Assembly (NCBI GenBank): GCA_022478985.1
Contig: JAKSZP010005278.1
Location: forward strand, 62,001 to 126,000
Origin: Massospora cicadina
Lineage: Eukaryota; Entomophthoromycota; Entomophthoromycetes; Entomophthorales; Entomophthoraceae
Length of the DNA: 64,000 bases
Direction of reading: 5' to 3'
A program made the translations under genes and the position numbers. Of this stretch, positions 35,100 to 45,621 are shown piece after piece. The stretch's first letter is position 1. Every line of letters starts with the position of its first letter. The notes beneath the pieces are model-generated. The model did not search any database and was not told the DNA's origin. It saw only the letters and a list, made by a program, of their open reading frames with translations.

Positions 35100-36165
35100 A
35101 TAGCGTTGACAATTGAAGATTCTGACCCATGTTCATGTAGTACATTATATGCATTATACCAAGACATCATAAACTTGCTGGTTCTTTCCCCAGGGTAATG
35201 GTGGAGAACATCACTAATTCCCCAGGTTAGTACACTGCAAAAGAGGGTCATTGTAGATTTCTTTGTCCCATCTCCTTGGTCATGGTATCAATCAAAGTAT
35301 CCATGGCCAGGGACTGCAGCAATATAATCCTTTCTGTTAAGGCGCTCAGAGTGATGTCAGAAGTTTGGGAGTGGTTAACGTTAGCAAGGGTTGCAAACTA
35401 ATTGGTAAGAGGGGTTCCTGTCATAAAACGCCTTAAGGGGCCCATCTTTATTACCCTTTGATAACTGACCTGATATTAAATAAGGACACTTGTTAAAAAG
35501 TGATTACATTGCAGTGGGTTAGTGGAAGCCATCTTCCATAAAATGAAGATAAAGATTTCATTGGCCCTTTCTATAGCCCCATTGATGTTAGGATTGTAGG
35601 GTGCTGCAAAAGCCTACCAAGTGTCAATTAGGGCCATCAATTCTTAGATCGCCTCTGAAGTGAATTGAAACCGTTATCACATAGAAGCACCCTTAGACTA
35701 CAATGTTGTGTGAAAGTTTCCAGTATAAAAATAAGGTAGTTTCTTGGGCAGTGGTCATAGGAACAGAAACAGCTTTATTACATTTGTAAGATGATCCATG
35801 TAAAAATAATATATCAGTGATAGTGGAATCATGTAGGAAGTTGACTTATAACATCAATGATTACTGTATGGAAAAGGGCCAAAGGAGAAACTACTTGGTT
35901 TTGGAACCTTGGTCTGGGCCTATGATGCAGGCGACAGGTAATGCAAGCATACAAAACAACTTGGATTGGGCTGAGCATTATATCCCAAAAAATTGAGATT
36001 TCAACCATAGGTGAGATTTTTGTACCCCATCATGTCAAGTAATAATATGCCCTTCCATAATGACCTTGGTCCAATCAGAGGGGTGGACATAAAGGAGTCA
36101 CTTTTTCTCTACTAATTTAAACAGCATGACATCATTTTTAGACACTTTTCTTGAACTCATTGTCA
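35100..36165 (-). pseudogene. Element D integrase, broken
   Basis: Scattered over frames, the minus strand shows VIMEGHIIT and GVQKSHLWLKSQFF (zinc-finger half), DVISQLP, the SLRVLLCDNGFNS block with the second catalytic Asp, and AFAAPYNPNINGAIERANE with the third catalytic Glu kept. It continues the pol reading that stops at the edge of repeat F on the other side (48.1 kb). Many stops; not functional. Confidence 0.75.
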
Positions 36166-36222
36166 CTTTTTTCTGTCTGTCTTCTTGTCTGTATTTCTGT
36201 ATTTCTGTCTGTCTGTCTGTAA
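36165..36222 (+). repeat. TCTG microsatellite
   Basis: TTCTGTCTGTCTTCTTGTCTG followed by two TATTTCTG units and five near-perfect TCTG units. It lies at the left boundary of repeat F with D. Confidence 0.85.
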
Positions 36223-36715
36223 TCAAATCTTACAAGCTCTACTTCAGACACTTATGTCAATAAAAAAATTCTGAAACTTTGTACAGAGGTTGGTCTTAGA
36301 TGACAATACAATAATGCATCGAAAAATTTATTTTTCCATGTTAAGAATAAAAGTTTCATATGTATTAAGTAATAATCATATACATTTTGATGGTAGTCGG
36401 TATACAGTTATGGCTGAACAGTTAGAATTCAGATGATTTGATATTTAAATGGTTTTGTCAAGTAATTAGTGGTCATTTAAGAAATTAACAAATTAATCTA
36501 AATCAAAACTTTGTTTCAAAAGTCCAATTAATTTAGAAAATAGCTTCTCTAGCATAATCTGCTCAACTTTCTGCTCTAAACTTGGATTTTATAAAAGGAC
36601 AGTTATTTGAATCCTGGCGTAATCACTTTTATCTTTAATAATAAAAGTAAGTGTGTATGTGTGCATGATGCCCAGCCAAAATTACAGCATGTAGAGTCTT
36701 GAGAGTTTTGATATA

Positions 36716-36932
36716 TTTTATTTAACCAAGGTAAGCTGACCAGGGGACAGACATTACCAAATATATGTGAAACTAAGAGAATAACTAAGAAATATAAAAT
36801 TTTGGGCACCCCAGGGTACTCAAGTTACCCCTGTTGCCAGCGGGACTGCCAGGTATGGGGGTTGATGCACTACTCCGAGGGGGTTTCCCCTGCTATGGAG
36901 CAGGTGTGAAGTAAAGGGTATGTGTGGAGGAA
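36716..36932 (-). other. LINE 3' untranslated region and tail
   Basis: GC-rich segment (36,800-36,905) ending in a tail whose 19 bases TCCCCTGGTCAGCTTACCT (minus strand, 36,729-36,747) are identical to those in SINE-alpha at 63,338-63,356. Such tails are the sites recognised by stringent LINE reverse transcriptases. Confidence 0.75.
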
Positions 36933-39900
36933 TCAGAGTGGGAACCATGATTCAATGAGCGCTTTTTGTCTTGGTCTCATATATCCATAGAGCCAGGCTT
37001 GGAAGTGCTCTAGTAAGTGGACATGAAATCTGTTAATAATCCCATGAATGGTTGGTACCGTGCCCTTGAACGCATCTAATGCAATTGTGTGTATTGTCCA
37101 CATTTCAATGGGTATTATTAGATAGCGGAATGTAGATGGGATTGGTGACTCGATCTGGAGCACAAAGATACTCTTTGATATCAAGAATTCCTGTTCGTTT
37201 TGAATCTTGAGCAGGCGTGCGACTTCCTGCCATATAGCTTTGGTTGGGGGGCATGTTTCTAGGCGATGATGTAGGGATCCCTCCCCTCCACATACTGCAC
37301 ATGTTTTGTGGAGGGAGTTGGAGCGGTCCGCCGTCCTATAGGTCCTTCTCAAACAGCTCCAGGCGTTTGCTCTTATCCTTGGTTGTAGGAGTAGTGGTGT
37401 GTCTTTTCCACATTGCTTTCTGTGTGGTTAAATCATAGGGAATGTCCAGCATATCTAGGTATTCTATCCTAGCTATTCTTGGGGTTGTTGCGAGCATATC
37501 CCTCTGGGGGTGGTTTTCTGGGTTTTTTAATTTGAATTGGGGGCTGGGTCGTCCCCTTCCCTGTATAGTACCCATGTTCTCTATGGTCCATCCCATACGG
37601 CGGATAGTTTGGAGGATATGTTTGAAATGAGGGGAGGTTCCATGTGGACCCGTTGCAGTAGGGTGCTTGGCAAGGTATGAAAGTAGTCTGGGTGGACTAT
37701 GTGGGTTGGTTAATTTGAGCGCCTGTGCAAAGTTAGTCCTTGCTGCTCTGGACCAGTGTTGTTGTGGGAGGTCTGGAGCAAGGATTTCCTTTATCCAGGT
37801 ACCTAGGATGTGATTGGCATGGCTCTCAAAATCTATTAGTCCCATGCCTCCGCTTGAGCGTGGGCCAAATAGTGTTACCCATCCGTGTAGGAGGGTGAGA
37901 GCCAGGCCACAGCCAGCCCTGGATAAGCGCGCGAATTGAGGTTATAAAGGTAGGTGAGAAGGCTATCGCATGGGCCTGGTACCACAGTATTGGGAGGATG
38001 AGCGAGTTAGCAACTGTAACTCGTCCTGTTAATCCTGGGGTTCTTCCCTTGAGGGAGGCGACGCGTTTGGTTACCCGTTGTAACAGGTTACTTTCCATTG
38101 TCTCATTAGCATATCCCCCTGATTCTAGCCAGATTCTAAGGTGTCGGACAGGAGTGGTGGTAGGAGGTGTTGCAAAGGGTAATATAATTGGGTTTTTTCT
38201 TCGAGTGTTGGTGTGAGGTTCTGATGTTGTGGCCCAATTGTTTGTGTATTTGCCTAAGAGGATGATTTCTGTCTTCCTTTTGTTGAGCGATGCATTGCTC
38301 ACCTTGGAGTATTCCTCTAGAGTGTGTTCCAGCTGTCAGGCATCTTCATTATTTGCTATACCTGCTATGCAGTCATCTGCAAAGGCCAGTATCTTGACTG
38401 TTGGTTGTCCTTGTGCGGCTATCCCCATGAGACGTGAGTCAGTTACTCAGAGAAGCGAGTCAAAGCTGAAATTGTATAGCAGTGGGCTGAGGGGATCCCC
38501 TTGTTTGAGCCCTCTGTGTGGTTTAATCTTGTTTGTTAGGAATCCAGGGCCGCATACAGCCATGGTTGCAGATTTTGTTAGGAGCATCGCCCATTTTATG
38601 AATCTTGGTGGGAGTTTGAAGGCATGTAGACATTCTTTTAGGTATGGCCAGCTAACACGGTCATACGCCTTTTCCTGATCCAAGAAGACCAGGGCACCAG
38701 TTGCTTTGGATTAGCAAATACTTGCAACAGGGTGAATGTTGTTCCATATTGAACGCCTTGGTATAAACCCAAACTGGTTGGGTGATAGGACGTCAGATGC
38801 AATTGCGCCTAACCTAGCTGCTAGAATTTTTTGTTAGAATTTTTGTGTCAGTGTTGGAGAGTGCATTTGGGCGCCAGTTAGCCAGGTCCAACTTGTCACC
38901 CTTTTTATACAAGGTTATATTGTAGGATTCATGGCCTCCTGGTAATAGGCGTGTTTCCAACAAACTCTGGTTCATTGATGCCAATAGGAGGGGGGCGATT
39001 TGTTGAAAATATTTTTTGTAAAATTTTTAAGGTATCCCATCAGGCCCTGGGCATTTCCTACGTGGTGCACCGCGAATTGTTTCCCAAAGCTCCTCCCGTG
39101 TGATAAGGGATAGTATATTGTAATTTGGTGGTGTACTTTGTATCTTAGCAGTTGAATAAATTCTTTAATTTTTTGTGGATCTGTTGGCATATTGCGATAT
39201 AATTTGGTGTAATAGCGGTGTACTTCCGCCTTGACCTCCTCAGGGTCAGTTGCCACAGTGCCGTTGGTCTTGCAGACCTGTGTACACGTGGGCTGGTTTC
39301 CGCAGGAGTGGAATTGGCGGAAAAAGTATGTTGAACAGGTTTTACCTTCCTTTATGAACTTACCTTTGTTTAATACTTTGATTCTGTGTTGGTGTTCAAA
39401 GATGAGATTGTTAAGTTGGGCTGAAATTTCTGCCCATTTGCATCCCCAATTAGGGCTATAGCCAGATCTCGGAGTATTTATTTCCAGGTGGTCTAGTTCT
39501 GCCAAGGTACGCTTGATTGTGGCTGTGTCCGCGGTGTACTTGCATGATTCAATATGTCAGGTTTTGTTGATTAAATCTTTTTTGAAATTTTCCCATGTTC
39601 TGATGGGATCCGAAGTGAATGGGGCTGTGAATTCTGGGTTTGTAGCCTTGTTTTCAACCCAGTCAGATATCTCAGGCAATCTTATATTTTCTGGGTGAAG
39701 CTTTCTCCAAGGCGACACCTGTGTGTGGGATTGGGTTGGCGCTAACTGCACCATAACTAATCAGTGATCAGAAAAATTGATCTTTTTTGTTGTAAATTTA
39801 GAGATTCTTGAGTGGTGGGATTGTGGGATGAGGATGTGGTCAATATGACTCATTGATATGAGCAGTCCCTCACGTATGTTGGGTCTTGTCATATGGTGAA

Positions 39901-40427
39901 GGATTGGTGAATTGGGAGGAAGAGCATCCTGTAAGCCAAGAGATGCCTTCATTGTGTGATATTTAATGTGTCCAGGTGGGTATCCCCTGGGATTAGGCCA
40001 TCGATCTGTATTGGGGTTATCCCAGCAGTTGAAATCGCCTAACATAATGATATCTGGTGGGAGGGTGAGGGTAGAAATTTTTTCAAAAAAATTTTCTCTC
40101 AGTTGCAGTGCACGGTGCGTAGATACATGCTAACAAAATTATTTCATCTTGGCATGTGATTGTTGCTACCAGGACTCGACCGTGCAAGTGTGATAATGAA
40201 TTTGTAATTTTAAATTTTTTGTTGTTTTGGACTATCACCCCACAGTGAGATGACCATACTGATTGTGATGGTGCGACCCTGGTTGACCAGGATTCTTCTT
40301 CCCCTTGTAGGCAATGGGTTTCTTGGATGGCCAAGATGTCTACAAGAGGTTTTCGCAGGAATGCCAGCTTTTTGGCTTGGGACGTATGAGCCCTGGCTCC
40401 CACAATATTTAATGTCCCTATTGACAC
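36933..40427 (-). pseudogene. LINE ORF2: endonuclease-reverse transcriptase, broken
   Basis: Apurinic-type endonuclease first: start MSIGTLNIVGARAH, IQETHC with the catalytic Glu, LGDFNCWDN, SHIDHIL and INFSDH at the end (40,427-39,761). RT follows: DQEKAYDRVSW (38,683), GLKQGDPLSPLLYNF, then FADD (near 38,375) intact, and NASLNKRKTEI. The C-terminus has CAVCGGEGSLHHRLETC (near 37,290), a CCHC-type motif. Frames change at about 40.07, 39.76, 39.5, 38.9, 38.4, 37.85 and 37.35 kb. The enzyme would nick DNA and prime reverse transcription on it; this copy is dead but catalytic motifs survive. Confidence 0.9.
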
Positions 40428-40666
40428 TGAGGTGCCTGTGGTGCCTCAGGAGCGGTTGGGAGGACCCTCTGGTCCTATCCCACCGCAGCTCATTTTGGCC
40501 ATGCTCCGCGTCTGTACTCCAACTCTTTCACTGCCATTGTTGGTTCCCTTGATCTGACCCAATGATTCAAGGTAATTGCGGTTTTTTGCATTTGCATCAA
40601 CTTTTCCTGCATAGGTCTCAAGTTGATTTGATGCGGGTTGTTAATTGGATTTTATATTTTTGAGGT

Positions 40667-41067
40667 TCAACTTTGTTGCATTGTGCACCGCATTTTCACC
40701 CAGATTGCGGTTGCATTGTTCCTCAGTATGTGCATGACTGATGACGCTTTGTGGCTCAATCTGGTTACTGTGAAAATTTTCGACCTGGGCATATTGTTCT
40801 GATTGGTTGGTTCAGTAATATCTGAAGTATCCTCCTGAATTTTTCCGTGGTTAATGGCGGATTCCGCGTGTGCCGCCGCTTCAGCTGCTGCTCTCTTGAA
40901 GGCTTTTTGTGCTGCTTTACGCTGTTTACTTGTAACTAAGTCCATGATGGAGTATAGTCCATCTTCACCCCAGTGGAATGGGTGGTGGCCATCAGTCATT
41001 TTGCCGAAGTTTTCATTATCTTCATCCATAGCTTCTTCCAAAAGATCATTTTCCATTAAGCCCTCTT
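40667..41067 (-). pseudogene. LINE ORF1, C-terminal half (cut by element G)
   Basis: From the edge of G's LTR an open frame runs to a stop at 40,667. It is acidic at first (LLEEAMDEDNENFGKM), then basic and Ala-rich helical (SKQRKAAQKAFKRAAAEAAA). Its codon phase continues that of the N-terminal half at 46,898-47,551 across the insertion. The predicted frame that starts at 41,329 is a chimera of G's Gag start and this LINE tail. ORF1 proteins coat LINE RNA. Confidence 0.8.
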
Positions 41068-41893
41068 TGTAACGCACTGGCTCCTTCCAATGAGCCACGA
41101 ATGAGTTGGGGAACAGGATCCATGTTAAAGACCATAGGGCTGACAGGACTCCTGATACTACTCTTCTGGTGCGCGCGCTACAAGATTGAACAAGTACCCC
41201 CTGGAAGACAGTTGCAAGTATACTTAACCCCAGCAACATGCCTTGACTCCAAGACAAGGTATAGAGGGAGGCAATAGCCCTCCCAAGCTCACTCTCAAAG
41301 TCCAATTCTTGTTGATTTAAGCCAAACATGGCTACAGTTAGGCAATATCTTTAAAATAAACCCAAATTATAAATATATAAATTTTAGGTTCTTTTATTTA
41401 ATATTTAGCCAAGTTGATAGAAAACAGAACTGAGGAGCCTCCAGCTCCCAGTTCCTTCCCTATATACACATGTTAAAAGCTAAAATAAAATATAATATAA
41501 GCTTATGGTGCCAGCTTGAATGATGTTTGGTGTAAACTTTACAGCAGGATCGCGGAATCTTTACTCAATGGTTTCATGCCAGTTCCAATCCTCAACGGTT
41601 CCGCGCCAGTTCTATTTCAAATCCCAATCAAACCGCGAAACTCCCAAGCACCCGTTTCATTCCATTCTTGATTCAAATCCAAATCAAATCTCAAAACTAC
41701 CTATTTTACTCATTTTCTGTTTTTTTCTGACTTGGACGCCTATCTTGCTCCTTGGCCTACTCCAAGCTCTGGCCCCTTAGGCGTCCTTGCCAGAACCAAC
41801 GCCCCCTCCTCCTCCATACATACAGACACAGCCTGCCCTGTCTTACCAAAGATCAGGGCAATGTGATGCTGAGGATAGACCTCAACCGTCACA
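41068..41893 (-). repeat. Element G 3' LTR (826 bp, complete)
   Basis: Carries the full promoter region that is deleted from the other LTR, the Gag start codon (minus strand, 41,327-41,329) and, at its upper end, the last codons of Pol. Element-sense start TGTGACGG after the tract GTCTAGGGGTGA. Confidence 0.9.
41422..41475 (-). promoter_or_regulatory. Element G core promoter: TATA box and inferred RNA start
   Basis: In element sense, GTGTATATAGGG (plus about 41,457-41,468) is followed 35 nt later by AGTTCTGTTTTC (41,431 downward). That spacing fits an RNA polymerase II start. The first ten bases AGTTCTGTTT (41,422-41,431) are exactly complementary to AAACAGAACT next to the 5' LTR (46,199-46,208). 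The start site itself is inferred. Confidence 0.6.
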
Positions 41894-42369
41894 TCACCCC
41901 TAGACAGGAAGAACTCTTGGATTTTCTCAGGACATCGGGCACAATCCCTAGCTGACTGCCATGTGGACTCCTCAATAGGATGACCCACCTAATGTGCCAA
42001 GAATGAACGACGTCCTTGCACCACTTTGGTGTTGAGAATCTCCTCAACTTCATACTCTTCGGCTCCTCCTCCAGCTGGAAATAAAGGAGAAACCCTTTCA
42101 GGTGGCTGGCCAAAGAATGGCTTGAGCTGCGATACATGCAACACCAGATGGACTCTTGACCCTTCTGGGAGCTTCAGCTCAAATGCCACCTCATTCACCG
42201 CCCTCACTACCTGATATGGGCCCAACGCCACCGGCCCCAATTTCTGGCTCCTGACAGGCAAGGCATAGTTCTGAGCATTCACCAAGACCCAATCACCTCT
42301 CTTGAAAGCTCTACCTTCAGATCTATGCCGGTCCACCTTCCTCTTCTGAGCCGCGACCGCCACCACCAA
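41740..42369 (-). pseudogene. Element G integrase C-terminus: GPY/F module and chromodomain
   Basis: VDRHRSEGRAFKRGDWVLV and LGPYQVVRAVNEVAFELKLP form the GPY/F module; EEYEVEEILNTKV and, after a TAG near 41,990, GHPIEESTWQSARDC form a chromodomain that would bind modified histones and guide insertion. The frame then passes EFFLSRGDV across the polypurine tract and LTR edge (41,893) and ends inside the LTR at 41,740. One in-frame stop breaks it. Confidence 0.85.
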
Positions 42370-42396
42370 ATTCTTCTTCAGGAGCTCCAGGGTGTC

Positions 42397-43515
42397 TCAG
42401 GTATCTTGCGACAGCTCATCCACCGCTGGATTCCGACCTTGCTCCCTGGGCCCCATACCCTCTGGGTGTTGGCCGTGATTTGAAAAAAATGGGGTCATAC
42501 CCGTGGATGAATGCTTATGATTGTTGTAAGCAAATTGAGCCAGCTTCACCCAATATACCCAGTCATCCTTCCGCCCTGAGACATAGCACCTCAAATATTG
42601 CTCCAATATCTGATTTACTCTCTCAGTTTGGCCATCTGACTGAGGATGGTATGCTGACGAATGGCAAGCCTTGATCTTTAGATTCCCCAACATGTGGAGC
42701 CAAAATTTAGATGTAAATTGTGGACCACGATCCGACACAATCTCTTCAGGCACCACATGTCTGGAGAAAACCTCATTTACAAAAATCTGTCCTGCCACCT
42801 TTGCAGAAATGGTTGACCGACAAGGGAAAAACTCTGCATATTTAGTCAGGCGATCCACCACCACCATCAAGGCATCCATCCCCTGTGACTTGTGCATTCC
42901 TGTAATGAAGTCCACACTCACTGAGGACCATGGCCTAGAAGGGATTTGAAGCGGCTTCAATTTCCCCCCTGGTGCCACCCGTTGGGCCTTTGCCCTGGCG
43001 CAAACCACACAACGCAAAACATACTTCTGCACCGCCGCACCCACACCTCTCCACAAATAGTGACGGCGAACAAGATCTAATGTCTTCTCTTGACCGGGAT
43101 GACCTGCCAGAGGATGGTCGTGATTAGCTGCCATTACCTCTTGTTGCAAACTCTTCACAGGGACCCAAATCCTTCCCTCATGGCGTATGATACCACCCCA
43201 AACTGAGAATCCCGCATGCCCCCTGCTTGCCTCACCTTCTCCTGTCTCTTCTCTTATCTGTTGGCCCAGCTCACATCTTTGCTGTGCAGTCCGGATTCTT
43301 CCTGCCATTCCTTCTCTCCAGCCCTGGATCGTTGCAAACAGGTTCTGTGGCAACATCATGGCTGTATTGAACTTCCTCAACTCCTCATTGGAAAACACCA
43401 GTCCAGAATCACAGCTCAATAAATCTGGCAAGATATTTTGTTTTCCTGGCTTGTATTCAATCCGCAGGTCATATTGAACCAACTCTAAGTGCCACCGGGC
43501 CTGCCTCTGGTTCAT
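42397..43515 (-). pseudogene. Element G RNase H end and integrase, almost intact
   Basis: 372 codons open. It begins in the RNase H end (NQRQARWHLELVQYD). The integrase zinc finger is complete (HPLAGHPGQEKT ... CVVCARAK), and the catalytic residues are all present: SVDFITG (Asp), VSDRGPQF (Asp), DGQTERVN (Glu). It ends at a TGA after DELSQDT, beyond which the same frame continues into the GPY/F module. It is the best preserved integrase in the window. Confidence 0.9.
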
Positions 43516-43557
43516 CAGGTGTGGGGACTTATAGTATTCTAAGGCTCAATGGTCCGT

Positions 43558-44500
43558 TCAGATGACAACTGGGTGCCTGGCATACAATAGGTGGTGTTGC
43601 CACTCCCCTAAAGCTGCAACTATTGCCAAAAGTTCCTTATCATAAACTGGATAGTTGGTTTCAGCTGGTGCCATCTTCTGACTGAAGTAACAGACAGGAT
43701 GTTCAACCCCATCCTTACCATCCTGCAACAACACGGCTCCAAGTGCAAAATTTGATGCATCAGTCTCTACCACGAATGGTTTGTTTGGGTCAGGGTGTGC
43801 CAGAACTGGGGCTGTCAGCAGACTCGTCTTCACTTGCTGAAATGCCCTCTCCTCAGCCTCCCCCCAAACGAATGGCACGTTTCCCATCAGTCTTGTCAAT
43901 GGCACAGCCCATTGGGCCAGATCCCTAGAAAACCTCCGCACGAAATTCACCACCCCCAAAAAGCTTCGCACTTCAGTCCTATTCCCAGGAGCCTTCCATT
44001 CCCGCACTGCCCGCAACTTATCAGGACAGATCGCTATCCCTTCTTGGAGGACCACGTTCCCTAGGAAGGACACCGATTCCTTATTGAACTCGCACTTGGA
44101 TGGCTTCAACTTCAAGCCCGCGTTCCTAACCACCTCCAACACACTTCTCACATCCCTCACATGGTCCTGTGCCGATCTGGAAAACACCAGGATGTCATCC
44201 ATATAAGCAACACAACACCTACCCACTAAGTCCCCCAATACATGATCAATCATGCGCTGGAAAACTGCAGGGGCATTGCGTAGCCCAAATGGCATAACCC
44301 TGTACTCAAAGTTTCCCAGATGACATTTGAATGCCATATACCGCTGGTGCTCAGGGCGAACAGGAATTTGATTGAAAGCGTCCACCAAATCCAATTTGGT
44401 GAACACCCCACACCCGTAGATCATGGGCAGAATGTTCTCCATGAGTGGCATTGGATAGGGGTCAGGTTCTGTCACCTCATTAAGGCGTCAGAAATCAACA
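43558..44500 (-). pseudogene. Element G reverse transcriptase and RNase H, one-stop lesions
   Basis: 305 codons open from Met at 44,475. Blocks: FTKLDLVDAFNQI, FGLRNAPAVFQRMI, VAYMDDILVFSRS with YMDD intact, CEFNKESVSFLGNV, the connection domain FVRRFSRDLAQW, then RNase H with VETDASNFALGAV and VYDKELLAIVAAL. Upstream, CVDF-stop-RLNEV is cut by TGA; downstream the frame stops at TGA in the TDH block (43,558) and again two residues later. Several stops are TGA where CGA (Arg) is expected. Confidence 0.9.
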
Positions 44501-44631
44501 CAAGGACGTAACTCCCCCTGACTTGGGAACCAACAGGACTGGCGAAACCACCGGCGACTTGGAAGGCACAATCAAACCCATATCCAGCATCTTATGGACA
44601 TAATCCTCCAATGCCTCTCGGGCCCATGGAT

Positions 44632-45621
44632 TCAACGGATAGACTGGACAGCCCTTTGGTAACTCAGAGCCTTCCTTGAACCGGCAAATGCAAAATCCCC
44701 TGTAGGCGAAAAAGGCGCATCACCTTTAGGCTCAAACACCTCCGCAAAATCCTGATACTCCCTCGGCAATCCTTCCACTGGCACACTTGAGGTGATTCCA
44801 CCCATGTGCTTCACCAACGAACCTTGGGACTGAAACGTCCATTCACACGTCCCCTGACCTCTAGGCGACAACAGAACCCTCTCTCTCTTCATATCAAACT
44901 GTGGGCAGAAATGGTGCCACCATCTCATCCCCAGCACCACCGAATGTGGCAGGTGAGCTACGGCGTGAAACTCCTCCCTGAATACCTCTGGGCCTTGCCT
45001 CAACAGGACCTTGGCCTGCACTCGCCATACCGCCGTTTTTTTGGAGGCGTCTGCCAACGTCACCCATCCATCCTTCTGTAATGACAATCCATGGCTTCTT
45101 GCCCACTTCTCCTCAACATAATTTTCCCCAGCTCCGGTGTCAATCAAAGCTAGAACTTCACCGCAATCCCTTCCTTCATCCCCCACAAGCACATTGACGG
45201 GCAAAATCAGATAAGGATAAGATGAAGTAAGCGGTTTATTTTGAGGCACCGGATTCACTGGCTTCTTGCGAAAATTATAAGGAGCCTTCTTATTCTGAGC
45301 CTCAGGATCCTGAGCGGTAATCTCGATGGGAATCCCTGTCTCCCGCACCTCAACCATACCCTCAGGATTTCCTTGACTCTTCTTTCCTTCCTCCACATAG
45401 CTAAACCCCTTAGAACCATGTATGGGCTCTGAACCTGCCCTTCTTCCACCACTCTGTCCTCGGAATCCCCCTGGGGGTCGCACAAATTCCTGACGGGCCT
45501 GTACCAAACTCAACTGTCGCTCTACCTGCAAGGCTAAACCCACCTCTTCCTCCAACGTCGCTGCAGGTTTCACCGCCGCCATTGCCAATAATAAATCAGC
45601 TTGCAAGTTTTGGCGAAACAT
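44632..45621 (-). pseudogene. Element G Gag end, protease and linker
   Basis: 329 codons open. It starts in the same sequence as the Gag end but in a shifted frame (near 45,610), so Gag and Pol are separated by a frameshift, natural or mutational. The protease motif ALIDTGAGENYVEEKWA is intact. The segment GLPREYQDFAEVFEPK is the usual chromovirus link to RT. No CCHC knuckle is visible in Gag, which is not rare in this group. A frameshift near 44,690 breaks the link to RT. Confidence 0.85.

Noticed and set aside
36165..36222. Telomere-like or subtelomeric repeat
   Set aside because: The unit is TCTG, not a known telomere repeat, and it lies inside a retrotransposon.
40667..41329. 220-codon open frame as a single gene
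   Set aside because: It is a fusion created by the insertion: the first 87 codons are the LTR-encoded Gag start of element G and the rest is the end of LINE ORF1.
43187..44064. Several plus-strand open frames opposite element G pol
   Set aside because: They are antisense shadows of the well supported RT and integrase, helped by the higher GC content of G.
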